Origin: Pseudomonas putida
Lineage (GTDB): Bacteria > Pseudomonadota > Gammaproteobacteria > Pseudomonadales > Pseudomonadaceae
Length of the DNA: 64,000 nucleotides
Assembly (NCBI RefSeq): GCF_002741075.1
Contig: NZ_CP016634.1
Span: 62,001-126,000 of the forward strand
Reading direction: 5' to 3'
Shown here: positions 49,185 through 57,538 of the stretch, piece by piece
Position numbering within the stretch: position 1 is the first letter of the stretch
How the letters are laid out: every line of letters begins with the position of its first letter
Notes under the pieces: model-generated
Seen by the model: the letters and a program-made list of their open reading frames with translations, nothing else
What the model was told of the DNA's origin: nothing
Databases searched by the model: none
Translations under genes and position numbers: made by a program

Positions 49185-49418
49185 ATGATCCGCGTTGCAA
49201 CCGCCATGCTGGTTTCCCTGCTGGCTACGACCGCCTTGGCCGCGCCCAAGCCGTGCGAAGAACTCAAAGCCGAGATCGAAGCGAAGATCCAGGCTGCGGG
49301 CGTGACGTCCTATACCTTGGAAATCGTGCCCAATGGCGAGGTCCGCGACCAGAACATGATCGTCGGCAGCTGCGATGGGGGTACCAAGAAGATCATCTAT
49401 CAGAAGAATGACCGTTAG
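49185..49418 (+). CDS. DUF1161 small secreted protein (paralogue 2)
   Basis: 77 aa with signal peptide (MIRVATAMLVSLLATTALAAP) and KPCEELKAEIEAKIQAAGVTSYTLEIVPNG...IVGSCDGGTKKIIYQK. Closely similar to the protein at 47234; the two flank the luciferase-like and OsmC genes, suggesting a local duplication. Confidence 0.88.
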   Translation: MIRVATAMLVSLLATTALAAPKPCEELKAEIEAKIQAAGVTSYTLEIVPNGEVRDQNMIVGSCDGGTKKIIYQKNDR

Positions 49419-49438
49419 CTTCCAGACACGAGGCTACC

Positions 49439-49483
49439 GCACAAGGCCGCTCCTACCGGTATGGTGTAGGAGCGGCCTTGTGC
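49439..49483. repeat. 18-bp perfect inverted repeat between convergent genes
   Basis: GCACAAGGCCGCTCCTAC and its exact complement with a 9-base loop, 20 bases after the DUF1161 gene and 30 before the end of the lipoprotein gene. Probably a shared bidirectional transcription stop of the REP class. Confidence 0.85.
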
Positions 49484-49512
49484 CGCGAAGGGCCGCAACG
49501 AGGCCCCAAGGC

Positions 49513-49926
49513 TCACGGAATGCAGAAGACGTTGCTGGGCTCGTCCACCACCACCGTGCGTTCTGCATCGAACAACAGCACCTGCGGCTGCATCACTGGC
49601 GCCCGGGCTTCCAGACGGTAGCGTTCGCCGGCCTTGAAGTCGGCATAGCGCACGGTCAGGTAGCAGGTGCGTTCGGTCGGGTCGGTCGAAAAGCCGCCTG
49701 AGTACACCTCGTAGTCGAAGCGCACCACCAGCTCGTGCCGGCCAGGCGTGACCTGGAAGTAGCGGCCATCATCGAGCCGCTTGCCGTCCAGGCGGTCGGC
49801 CATGATGGTCTTGCCGGGGGTGATGGTGTAGAGATCGACCCAGGCCTGCTTGGGGTCGACGGGCGGCAAGGGGCTGGCGCAGGCCCCTAGCGCACTGAGG
49901 GCGATCAGCATCATGGGCTGGCGCAT
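49513..49926 (-). CDS. PA0061/PA0062-family lipoprotein (paralogue A)
   Basis: 137 aa. Lipobox near LSALGAC then ASPLPPVDPKQAWVDLYTITPGKTIMADRLDGKRLDDGRYFQVTPGRHELVVRFDYE, ending with a Cys pair (TERTCYLTVRYADF, NVFCIP). Outer-membrane lipoprotein with a beta-sandwich-like pattern; function unknown. Shares layout with the next gene. Confidence 0.82.
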   Translation of the reverse strand: MRQPMMLIALSALGACASPLPPVDPKQAWVDLYTITPGKTIMADRLDGKRLDDGRYFQVTPGRHELVVRFDYEVYSGGFSTDPTERTCYLTVRYADFKAGERYRLEARAPVMQPQVLLFDAERTVVVDEPSNVFCIP

Positions 49927-50004
49927 GGCGAAACTCCCGCTTGCGATTCACAAGCTACAAGCATAGCGCCGACACGCCTGCGCTGTCGTGAAAGTCTTGG
50001 CCGT

Positions 50005-50421
50005 TCAGGTGCGCTGGCAGCCTGCTGGTAGGCCTTGGCTCACGAGATTTCGCTGTTGGTCATACAGCTTGATCCAGGGGCGGAACCCGATACTGCCGGC
50101 TTGCAGTTGGTAACGCTGGCCAGCGCTGAAATCCTTGAAGGTCAGGTTGAGCTGGCAGTCGCGCCACAAGGGCTCCTCGACCGGGCCGATATTGCTCGGT
50201 GCCACGGCGAACTGATAGCGCACGGTCAGCTCATGGTTGCCAGGCTGGACTTCGAAGTAGCGGGTATCGGCCCAGTCGCGCTCGTCTACCTGCAGCGCAT
50301 GCAGGGACGTGTTGTTGAGGGGGGCCAGGTCGACCCAGGCTTGGTTAGGGTCTGGCGCCGGCAAGGTGGAGCATCCGGACAGCAGCACGAGCGTGCCGGC
50401 GATGACAATCATTGAACGCAT
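50005..50421 (-). CDS. PA0061/PA0062-family lipoprotein (paralogue B)
   Basis: 138 aa from MRSMIVIAGTLVLLSGCSTLPAPDPNQAWVDLAPLNNTSLHALQVDERDWADTRYFEVQPGNHELTVRYQF. Lipobox LLSGC; mature part aligns by eye with paralogue A over PNQAWVDL, RYFEVQPGNHELTVR, CQLNLTFKDFSAGQRYQLQA. A longer start 13 codons upstream is less likely because the lipobox then sits too far in. Confidence 0.82.
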   Translation of the reverse strand: MRSMIVIAGTLVLLSGCSTLPAPDPNQAWVDLAPLNNTSLHALQVDERDWADTRYFEVQPGNHELTVRYQFAVAPSNIGPVEEPLWRDCQLNLTFKDFSAGQRYQLQAGSIGFRPWIKLYDQQRNLVSQGLPAGCQRT

Positions 50422-50487
50422 GGCGAAACGCCCCCCTGGCGAGATAGTCTTGGACCGCACCGGCCGTGAGCGAGATAGACAGCCCTG

Positions 50488-51579
50488 ATGTTTCGACTTT
50501 TTCTTTTGCAGCGCTCAAGCCTTGGGCCTCTCGACCGCGTTTTCATCCGTTTGGTTCCCCTCCTGGCCGCCGTCCTGCTGAACGGTTGCAGCAGCCTTGG
50601 CTATTACGGGCAATTGGCCGAGGGGCAATGGCAGCTGTTGCGCGCACGCCAGCCGGTGGAGCGCCTGCTTGATGACCCCGCCACCCCTGTCCGGTTACGC
50701 CAGCGGCTGACGCACGCCGAGCAGGCCCGGCGGTTCGCCAGCGAGCATCTGGAACTGCCGGACAACCGCAGCTACCGCGTCTATGCCGATCTGGGCCGGC
50801 CCTATGTGGTCTGGAACGTGTTCGCCACGCCGGAGCTTTCCTTGCAGCCGGTGACCCATTGCTTCCCGATTGCCGGTTGCGTGGCCTATCGGGGCTACTA
50901 CCGGCAAGGCGCCGCCCGGGGCGCTGCGGCGTTGTTGCGTCAGCAGGGGCTGGACACCTACATAGGCGGCGTCGAAGCGTATTCGACCCTGGGCTGGTTC
51001 GACGATCCGATCCTTTCCTCGATGGTCGGCTGGGGCGACGAGCGCTTGGCCGCAGTGATCTTCCACGAGCTGGCGCACCAGCGTTTCTATGTGCAGGACG
51101 ACACTGAATTCAACGAGTCTTTTGCCTCCTTCGTCGAGCAGGAGGGATCGCGGCAATGGCGCGTGGCGCGTGGGCTTCCAGCGATTCAGGAGCATGCGCT
51201 GCGCCAGCGTGAGCAGTTCATTCAGCTGGTGCTGGACAGCCGGGCGCGGCTTGAGGCGATCTATGCGAGCCCACGCAACGCGGCGGGCAAGCGGGCGGCC
51301 AAGCAGGCGGAGTTCGAACGGCTACGCCAGGCCTATCGGCAGGTGCGTGATGAGCAGTGGAAGGGAGACAAGCGCTATGACGCCTGGATGTACGGGCCGA
51401 TGAACAACGCCAAGCTGTTGCCGTTCGGGCTGTATGACCAGTGGGTGCCGGCGTTTGCGGCGCTGTTTGGGCAAGTGGGCGGCGACTGGACGCTGTTCTA
51501 TCAGCGGGTCGAGGCCTTGGGGCAGTTGCCGGTCGAACAGCGCAAGGCAGCGCTGGGTCGGCTGGCTGAGAGGCGGTGA
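50488..51579 (+). CDS. Predicted zinc aminopeptidase lipoprotein
   Basis: 363 aa. An N-terminal hydrophobic segment with lipobox VLLNGC indicates a lipoprotein anchored to a membrane. The core has AAVIFHELAHQRFYVQDDTEFNESFASFVEQEG, an HExxH-like zinc site (HELAH) with a downstream Glu, and GYYGQLAEGQWQLLRARQPVERLL typical of the Pseudomonas predicted aminopeptidase family. It is divergent from the lipoprotein pair. Confidence 0.85.
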   Translation: MFRLFLLQRSSLGPLDRVFIRLVPLLAAVLLNGCSSLGYYGQLAEGQWQLLRARQPVERLLDDPATPVRLRQRLTHAEQARRFASEHLELPDNRSYRVYADLGRPYVVWNVFATPELSLQPVTHCFPIAGCVAYRGYYRQGAARGAAALLRQQGLDTYIGGVEAYSTLGWFDDPILSSMVGWGDERLAAVIFHELAHQRFYVQDDTEFNESFASFVEQEGSRQWRVARGLPAIQEHALRQREQFIQLVLDSRARLEAIYASPRNAAGKRAAKQAEFERLRQAYRQVRDEQWKGDKRYDAWMYGPMNNAKLLPFGLYDQWVPAFAALFGQVGGDWTLFYQRVEALGQLPVEQRKAALGRLAERR

Positions 51580-51607
51580 AGGGAGGCGGCACAGCCGCCC
51601 CATGCGA

Positions 51608-52258
51608 TCAACGGCTGATAAACGCTTGGTGCATCTGCGCCACGGTCTGGAAGTGGAACGCCGGCGCTTCGGCCGTCAGCTCTTCATGGCTGCCGAAGCC
51701 ATACCCCACCGCCACCGCCTGCAGCCCGTTGCTGCGCGCGCCGATCAGGTCGTGCTTGCGGTCACCGATCATCAGCGTCTGGTCCGGGTCCAGCCCTTCT
51801 TCGTCCAGCAGGTGGCGAATCAGCTCGACCTTGTTGGTGCGGGTGCCGTCCAGTTCGCTGCCGTAGATCACCTTGAAGTGATGGTCGAAGGCGAAGTGCC
51901 GGGCGATCTCGCGGGCGAACTCCCAGGGCTTCGAGGTGGCGATGTACAGCGTGCGGCCTTGGCTGTTGAGGGCTTCGAGCAGCTCTGGCACGCCGTCGAA
52001 CACCAGGTTTTCGTACAAGCCGGTGACGCGGAAGCGCTCACGGTAGAAGTTCACCGCCTCCCAGGCCTTGGCTTCGTCGAAGCCATAGAACTGCATGAAG
52101 GCCTGCAGCAAGGGTGGGCCGATGAAGTGTTCGAGACGGGTCAGGTCCGGCTCGTCGATGCCTAGCTTGGCCAGGGCGTATTGGATCGAGCGGGTGATAC
52201 CCAGGCGCGGGTCGGTCAGTGTGCCGTCGAGGTCGAAGAGGATGTTCTGCTGCTGCAT
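51608..52258 (-). CDS. HAD hydrolase, phosphoglycolate-phosphatase-like
   Basis: 216 aa from MQQQNILFDLDGTLTDPRLGITRSI. HAD motifs I (DLDGTLT), II (IATSKPWEF), III/IV (TLMIGDRKHDLIGARSNGLQAVAVGYGFG). The C1 cap (TRLEHFIGPPLLQAFMQFYGF) matches Gph-like and nucleotidase proteins. Substrate unproven; phosphoglycolate or 5'-nucleotides. A longer upstream frame overlaps the next gene and is not used. Confidence 0.88.
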   Translation of the reverse strand: MQQQNILFDLDGTLTDPRLGITRSIQYALAKLGIDEPDLTRLEHFIGPPLLQAFMQFYGFDEAKAWEAVNFYRERFRVTGLYENLVFDGVPELLEALNSQGRTLYIATSKPWEFAREIARHFAFDHHFKVIYGSELDGTRTNKVELIRHLLDEEGLDPDQTLMIGDRKHDLIGARSNGLQAVAVGYGFGSHEELTAEAPAFHFQTVAQMHQAFISR

Positions 52259-52291
52259 GCGATGCGTTCCACTGAAGTCGTTCGTTGACTG

Positions 52292-52340
52292 CTGCGCGGG
52301 TAAACCGGCTCCACAAGTCCTGCGGGAGCGGTTATCCACG
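52292..52340. repeat. Degenerate REP pair
   Basis: GCGCGGGTAAACCGGCTCC and GCGGGAGCGGTTATCC in opposite orientation between two leftward genes. Confidence 0.55.
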
Positions 52341-52347
52341 ACCAGGA

Positions 52348-52896
52348 TCATTCCGGTTGGTCGTAGCCTTCGGCCAGGTGCTGGTCCTTGAGCTTGACGT
52401 AGTTGGCGGCGCTGTAGGGGAAGAAGGCGCGCTCCTTGTCGGTCAGCGGACGGGCCTGTTTTGCCGGGCTGCCGACATACAGGTAGCCGCTCTCCAGGCG
52501 TTTTCCGGGAGGGACCAGGCTGCCGGCACCGATGATCACCTCGTCTTCCACCACGGCGCCATCCATGATCGTGCAACCCATGCCGACCAGGATGCGATTA
52601 CCCAGGGTACAGCCATGCAGCATGACTTTGTGACCGATGGTCACATCATCGCCGATCAACAGCGGGAAACCGTCCGGATTGAACGGGCCGGCATGGGTGA
52701 TGTGCAGTACGCTGCCGTCCTGCACGCTGGTGCGCGCGCCGATGCGGATGTGGTGCATGTCGCCGCGAACGACCGTCAGCGGCCAGACCGAGCTGTCCTC
52801 ACCGATCTCCACGTCCCCCAGCACCACCGCCGAACGGTCGACGAAAACCCGGGGTCCAACTTTCGGAGTGTGTTGTGCAAAGCGTCGGATGGCCAT
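52348..52896 (-). CDS. Gamma-carbonic anhydrase-family protein
   Basis: 182 aa left-handed beta-helix with hexapeptide repeats. The zinc His residues are in TVVRGDMHHIRIGART, VLHITHAGP and TIGHKVMLHGCTLG. YrdA/PaaY-like bacterial members may hydrate CO2 or hydrolyse thioesters. It is followed by the HAD gene on the same strand. Confidence 0.9.
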   Translation of the reverse strand: MAIRRFAQHTPKVGPRVFVDRSAVVLGDVEIGEDSSVWPLTVVRGDMHHIRIGARTSVQDGSVLHITHAGPFNPDGFPLLIGDDVTIGHKVMLHGCTLGNRILVGMGCTIMDGAVVEDEVIIGAGSLVPPGKRLESGYLYVGSPAKQARPLTDKERAFFPYSAANYVKLKDQHLAEGYDQPE

Positions 52897-52999
52897 GATA
52901 GCGCCCCTCTTGAATGCCGATAGGCGGGCTGCCTGCTGCGGTCGGCGTCGATTGTAATTAAGATGGTCCCGTGTTTCCTCCTGCCAAGGTATCTAAACC

Positions 53000-55051
53000 G
53001 TGAGTGCGAACAACCCGCTTCTGCAGTCCTACGATCTGCCGCCCTTCTCGGCGATCCGTGCCGAACACGTGCTGCCGGCGATCGAGCAAATCCTGGCCGA
53101 CAACCGAAAAGCCATTGCCCAGATCCTCGAACAGCAAGGCCAGAACCCCACCTGGGCCGGCCTGGTGCTGGCGATGGACGAACTCAACGACCGCCTGGGC
53201 GCCGCCTGGAGCCCGGTCAGCCACCTCAATGCGGTGTGCAACAGCAAAGAGCTGCGCGAGGCCTACGAGTCCTGCCTGCCCGCGCTGAGCGCCTACTCCA
53301 CCGAACTGGGGCAGAACCGCGCCCTGTTCGAGGCCTATGAAGCCCTGGCCAAGAGCCCGGAAGCCGCAGGCTTCGACGTGGCGCAGAAGACCATCATCGA
53401 CCATGCCCTGCGTGATTTCCGTCTGTCGGGTATCGACCTGCCGGCCGACAAGCAGCAGCGTTACGCCGAGGTACAAAGCCGCCTCAGCGAGCTGGGCAGC
53501 CGCTTCTCCAACCAGTTGTTGGACGCTACCCAGGCCTGGACCAAGCACGTCACCGACGAAGCGCAGCTCGCCGGCCTGACCGACTCGGCCAAGGCGCAGA
53601 TGGCCGCCGCTGCCCAGGCCAAAGATCTGGACGGCTGGCTGATCACCCTGGAGTTCCCCAGCTACTACGCGGTGATGACCTACGCCAATGACCGCGCCCT
53701 GCGCGAAGAGCTCTACGCCGCCTATTGCACCCGCGCCTCCGACCAAGGCCCGAATGCCGGCCAGTTCGACAACGGCCCGGTGATGAGCGAAATCCTCGAC
53801 CTGCGCCAGGAACTCGCCGAGCTGCTGGGCTACAAGAACTACGCCGAGCTGAGCCTGGCCACCAAAATGGCTGAGTCCAGTGACCAGGTGCTGAGCTTCC
53901 TGCGGGACCTGGCCAAGCGCAGTAAACCATTCGCCGCCCAGGATCTGGAGCAGCTCAAGGCCTACGCCGCCGAGCAGGGCTGCCCCGAGCTGTCGAGCTG
54001 GGACGCCGGCTACTACGGCGAGAAACTGCGTGAGCAGCGCTACAGCGTCTCCCAGGAGGCCCTGCGCGCCTACTTCCCGATCGACAAGGTCCTCTCGGGC
54101 CTGTTCACCATCGTGCAGCGTCTGTACGGCATCGAGATTGCCGAACTCAAGGGCTTCGACACCTGGCACCCGGATGTGCGTCTGTTCGAGATCAAGGAAA
54201 ACGGCCAGCACGTGGGCCGCTTCTTCTTCGACCTGTACGCCCGCGCCAACAAGCGTGGCGGTGCCTGGATGGACGGCGCCCGTGACCGTCGCCGTACCGC
54301 GGCCGGCAGCTTGCAGAGCCCAGTGGCGAACCTGGTGTGCAACTTCACCCCGGCCGCGCCCGGCAAGCCGGCGCTGCTGACCCATGACGAAGTCACCACC
54401 TTGTTCCACGAGTTCGGCCATGGCCTGCACCACCTGCTCACCCGTATCGAGCATGCGGGCGTTTCCGGCATCAACGGTGTTGCCTGGGACGCGGTGGAGC
54501 TGCCGAGCCAGTTCATGGAGAACTGGTGCTGGGAGCCTGAAGGCCTGGCCTTGATTTCCGGCCACTACGAGACCGGCAAGCCCCTGCCCCAGGACCTGCT
54601 GGACAAGATGCTGGCTGCCAAGAACTTCCAGTCGGGCATGATGATGGTGCGCCAGCTGGAGTTCTCGCTGTTCGATTTCGAGCTGCACGCCAACCACGGC
54701 GATGGCCGCAGCGTATTGCAGGTGCTCGAGGGCGTGCGCGACGAGGTGTCGGTGATGCGACCGCCTGCCTACAACCGCTTCCCCAACAGCTTCGCCCACA
54801 TCTTCGCGGGCGGTTACGCAGCCGGTTACTACAGCTACAAATGGGCTGAAGTGCTCTCGGCTGATGCATTCTCGCGTTTTGAGGAAGAAGGTGTGCTCAA
54901 TGCCGAGACCGGTCGTGCCTTCCGCGAGGCGATCCTGGCCCGTGGCGGTTCCCGTGAGCCGATGGTGCTGTTCGTCGACTTCCGTGGCCGCGAGCCGTCC
55001 ATCGATGCGCTGCTGCGCCATAGTGGTCTGACCGAGGACGCGGCGGCATGA
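53000..55051 (+). CDS. prlC: Oligopeptidase A (M3 family)
   Basis: 683 aa cytoplasmic zinc endopeptidase degrading signal peptides and short peptides. GTG start (VSANNPLLQSYDLPPFSAIRAEHVLPAIEQIL). Zinc motif TLFHEFGHGLHHLLTRIEHAGVSGINGVAWDAVELPSQFMENW with HEFGH and the third ligand Glu; C-terminal GGYAAGYYSYKWAEVLSADAFSRF. It overlaps the next gene by four bases (ATGA). Confidence 0.95.
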   Translation: MSANNPLLQSYDLPPFSAIRAEHVLPAIEQILADNRKAIAQILEQQGQNPTWAGLVLAMDELNDRLGAAWSPVSHLNAVCNSKELREAYESCLPALSAYSTELGQNRALFEAYEALAKSPEAAGFDVAQKTIIDHALRDFRLSGIDLPADKQQRYAEVQSRLSELGSRFSNQLLDATQAWTKHVTDEAQLAGLTDSAKAQMAAAAQAKDLDGWLITLEFPSYYAVMTYANDRALREELYAAYCTRASDQGPNAGQFDNGPVMSEILDLRQELAELLGYKNYAELSLATKMAESSDQVLSFLRDLAKRSKPFAAQDLEQLKAYAAEQGCPELSSWDAGYYGEKLREQRYSVSQEALRAYFPIDKVLSGLFTIVQRLYGIEIAELKGFDTWHPDVRLFEIKENGQHVGRFFFDLYARANKRGGAWMDGARDRRRTAAGSLQSPVANLVCNFTPAAPGKPALLTHDEVTTLFHEFGHGLHHLLTRIEHAGVSGINGVAWDAVELPSQFMENWCWEPEGLALISGHYETGKPLPQDLLDKMLAAKNFQSGMMMVRQLEFSLFDFELHANHGDGRSVLQVLEGVRDEVSVMRPPAYNRFPNSFAHIFAGGYAAGYYSYKWAEVLSADAFSRFEEEGVLNAETGRAFREAILARGGSREPMVLFVDFRGREPSIDALLRHSGLTEDAAA

Positions 55052-55329
55052 GCGAGGTTCCAGTGAGCAAAACCAAGAAGCGCTTCATCGCCGGGGCGGT
55101 CTGCCCGGCGTGCAGCGAGCCTGACAAGCTGATGATGTGGAACGAAGACGGCGTACCGCACCGCGAGTGCGTGGCCTGTGGGTTCACCGACACCCTGAAC
55201 GAACAGGGCCTGTCGGTACCTACCGAGCTGGGCACCCGGGTCAATCACCTGGCGCCCAAGGCGGCACCGGCCAAGGTGCAGACCGTGCAGTTCTTCCCCA
55301 ATCCGAAGCTGAAGAAACCGGCCGAATAA
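55048..55329 (+). CDS. YheV-family zinc-ribbon protein
   Basis: 93 aa. Four Cys in VCPACSEPDKLMMWNEDGVPHRECVACGFTD form a zinc ribbon; C-terminal tail basic and proline-rich. In gammaproteobacteria yheV also sits next to prlC, and translational coupling supports a linked role, still unknown. Confidence 0.9.
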   Translation: MSEVPVSKTKKRFIAGAVCPACSEPDKLMMWNEDGVPHRECVACGFTDTLNEQGLSVPTELGTRVNHLAPKAAPAKVQTVQFFPNPKLKKPAE

Positions 55330-55456
55330 GGCCGTCGCGCCACCGAGCCCTGGCCGGTGGCGCGCCTCTATGAACACAGGTGGTAGTTATGCAGCCACCT
55401 GTGTCGCAGCTTGCGTTCCATGCTCGCATTGATCATCAACCGAGCAGGAACCCTCC

Positions 55457-57472
55457 ATGCAAGCCCCCAATCCCCTATTGAACGAAAACCGCTCGCCCAT
55501 CGATTACGACAGGATCACGCTCGAGCACGTGAAGACGGCCCTCGACAGTGTGGCGCGTGCCTACGAGGCAGGGCTGGCGCAGGTCCTGGACAGTCAGCAG
55601 ACGCAACCCAGTTGGTATGGCCTGGTGTTGGCGATGGATGAGGTGATCGCTGAGCTACAGGCAGTCATCTTTGCAACCTTGCCACTGACTGGCCGGGGCG
55701 AGGCGTGGAGTGCGGCGTTTGGCGAAGGGTACAGCCGCGCGCAGCGCCTGTTCATGGAAAGCCGCCAAAACCAGCCGCTGCATGCCCTCTATGAGCGGCT
55801 GGCGGCAAGTGAGCCCAGCCTGGACGTCTATGAACAGGCCACGTTACGCAGGATCTTGTTGGAGTTCCGTTTGGCCGGTGTGCATCTGGATACCCAGCAA
55901 AGCGCCACGTTGGCGCAGTTGGAGGATGACATCAACGATCAGATCGGTGGCTTTTATCAGACGCTTGATGAAACGCGTGAACGATCGAGCATTCATATCG
56001 AGGACCAGACGCGCCTGGAAGGCATTCCCCAGCGTCTGCGCGATCAGATGGCCCGGCAAGCCAGGGACGCTGGGCTGGAGGGCTGGCAGATCCTCTGCAA
56101 TGAACGGCACGCCAATATCATTCTCGAGTTCGCCGAGGATCGGAGCCTGCGTGAGGCTGTCTACAAGGCCTATCACAGTCGAGGCGCTCATGCCGATGAG
56201 CAGCAGGACAATGGTACTCGCCTGCAACAGCTGGCGCTGTTGCGTGAGCAGAAAGGGCAACTGATCGGAAACGCCAGCTACGCGCAGTTGATGTTGCAGG
56301 GCAAGGCCGCAGGTGGCGTCGAGCCTGTGCGTCGGTTGCTCCAGACGCTGGCGCAGCAGCTGCGGCCGGCCATGCTCAAGGCCCGCTCCGGGCTTCAGCA
56401 GCTGGCCGTGGAGCACGCTCTGGGTGACGCCCAGCCTTGGGATATCAAGTACCTGCGGGCTCGCAAGCAGGTGATGAGCAGTGAAGCGCTGCGCGGCTAC
56501 TTCACCCTGGACAAGGCGATACAAGCTTTAGTCGATCTGGCCGGACGGGTCTTCGACCTGAAGCTTGCGCCCTGCTCTACCTCGGCGTGGCATCCCAGCG
56601 TGCGCACCTTTACCGTGCAACAAGATGGCGTAGAGATCGGCGTGCTGTACCTGGATGTCCTCACCTATTCGGACAAGCAAGGCGGTGTTCACACCATTGC
56701 CGTGCGCCATCGGCGTCGGGATGCGCAGGGACGTGCCCATGGCGCTTCGGCGATGGTCGTCAGCGATGGCGAGCCAGGCCAGGACGCCCAGCCGCCCCTG
56801 CTCGATCATCTGGCGCTGCGCAAACTGTTCCACGAGTTCGGCCATGGGCTGCATATCCTGCTGATGCCCACCATCAATCATGTGTTGTCCGATCCGAACC
56901 GGGCAGGCTCCGACAGCCAGGAGTTCTTCGGTAAGTTCCTTGAGCGATGGCTGTGGGACGCGCAGTACTTGGCGGACCTCTCCGGTCACTACCAGACCGG
57001 TGAATCGCTCACCCTGGAACAGGCTCAATCGGTACTGGCCGACCTGCGCGAGGCGCAGCTGGAGAAGTGTGCCTTCGATGTGAGCATGGCGCTGTTCGAT
57101 CTGGAGCTGCACAGCACCCCCGGCGATGGCAAGACCGTGCAGGAGCGGCTGTCTGAATGCCGCGACCGCTGCGGCTGCTGGCCGCTGGCGAGCTTCGAGA
57201 AGCCGGCACACGCGTTCGACTATCTGGTGGCAGGCTACGAGGCCGGCTATTACAGCTACGTCTGGGGCGAAGCGCATGCCATCGATGTGTTCACCCATTT
57301 CGAGCAATGGGGTGTGCTCGACAACAGGGCGGGCAAGCGCTTTCGGGCCGCATTCGCCAACTGGGCCAATGCCAAGCCGATGACCCAGGCTTGCGAGGAT
57401 TTTCTGGGGCGGCCCATGCGCATCGAGGCGATGCTGGGTTGGTATGGTCTGGACAACGGCGCTGCTGGCTGA
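55457..57472 (+). CDS. Second M3-family oligopeptidase, paralogue of PrlC
   Basis: 671 aa. Starts MQAPNPLLNENRSPIDYDRITLEHVKTALDSVARAYEAGLAQVLDSQQ, aligning with the PrlC N terminus. Zinc motif LRKLFHEFGHGLHILLMPTINHVLSDPNRAGSDSQEFFGKFLERW and C-terminal VAGYEAGYYSYVWGEAHAIDVFTHF. All catalytic positions look intact, so a functional paralogue with diverged specificity. It follows the zinc-ribbon gene by 127 bases; codon use is like its neighbours. Confidence 0.9.
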   Translation: MQAPNPLLNENRSPIDYDRITLEHVKTALDSVARAYEAGLAQVLDSQQTQPSWYGLVLAMDEVIAELQAVIFATLPLTGRGEAWSAAFGEGYSRAQRLFMESRQNQPLHALYERLAASEPSLDVYEQATLRRILLEFRLAGVHLDTQQSATLAQLEDDINDQIGGFYQTLDETRERSSIHIEDQTRLEGIPQRLRDQMARQARDAGLEGWQILCNERHANIILEFAEDRSLREAVYKAYHSRGAHADEQQDNGTRLQQLALLREQKGQLIGNASYAQLMLQGKAAGGVEPVRRLLQTLAQQLRPAMLKARSGLQQLAVEHALGDAQPWDIKYLRARKQVMSSEALRGYFTLDKAIQALVDLAGRVFDLKLAPCSTSAWHPSVRTFTVQQDGVEIGVLYLDVLTYSDKQGGVHTIAVRHRRRDAQGRAHGASAMVVSDGEPGQDAQPPLLDHLALRKLFHEFGHGLHILLMPTINHVLSDPNRAGSDSQEFFGKFLERWLWDAQYLADLSGHYQTGESLTLEQAQSVLADLREAQLEKCAFDVSMALFDLELHSTPGDGKTVQERLSECRDRCGCWPLASFEKPAHAFDYLVAGYEAGYYSYVWGEAHAIDVFTHFEQWGVLDNRAGKRFRAAFANWANAKPMTQACEDFLGRPMRIEAMLGWYGLDNGAAG

Positions 57473-57507
57473 CGTAAGGCGCTGGAACAGATGAATATCC
57501 GGCTGTA

Positions 57508-57523
57508 CTGTATATGGATACAG
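57508..57523. promoter_or_regulatory. LexA (SOS) operator
   Basis: CTGTATATGGATACAG, matching the gammaproteobacterial CTG-TATATNNATA-CAG consensus. It ends 15 bases before the radical-SAM start, so LexA bound here would overlap the promoter or start region. Confidence 0.85.
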
Positions 57524-57538
57524 TAAATGGAGCCTGCG

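Noticed and set aside
52958..55021. Minus-strand 687-codon frame opposite prlC
   Set aside because: Antisense shadow; the plus strand has the HEFGH zinc motif and coupled downstream gene.
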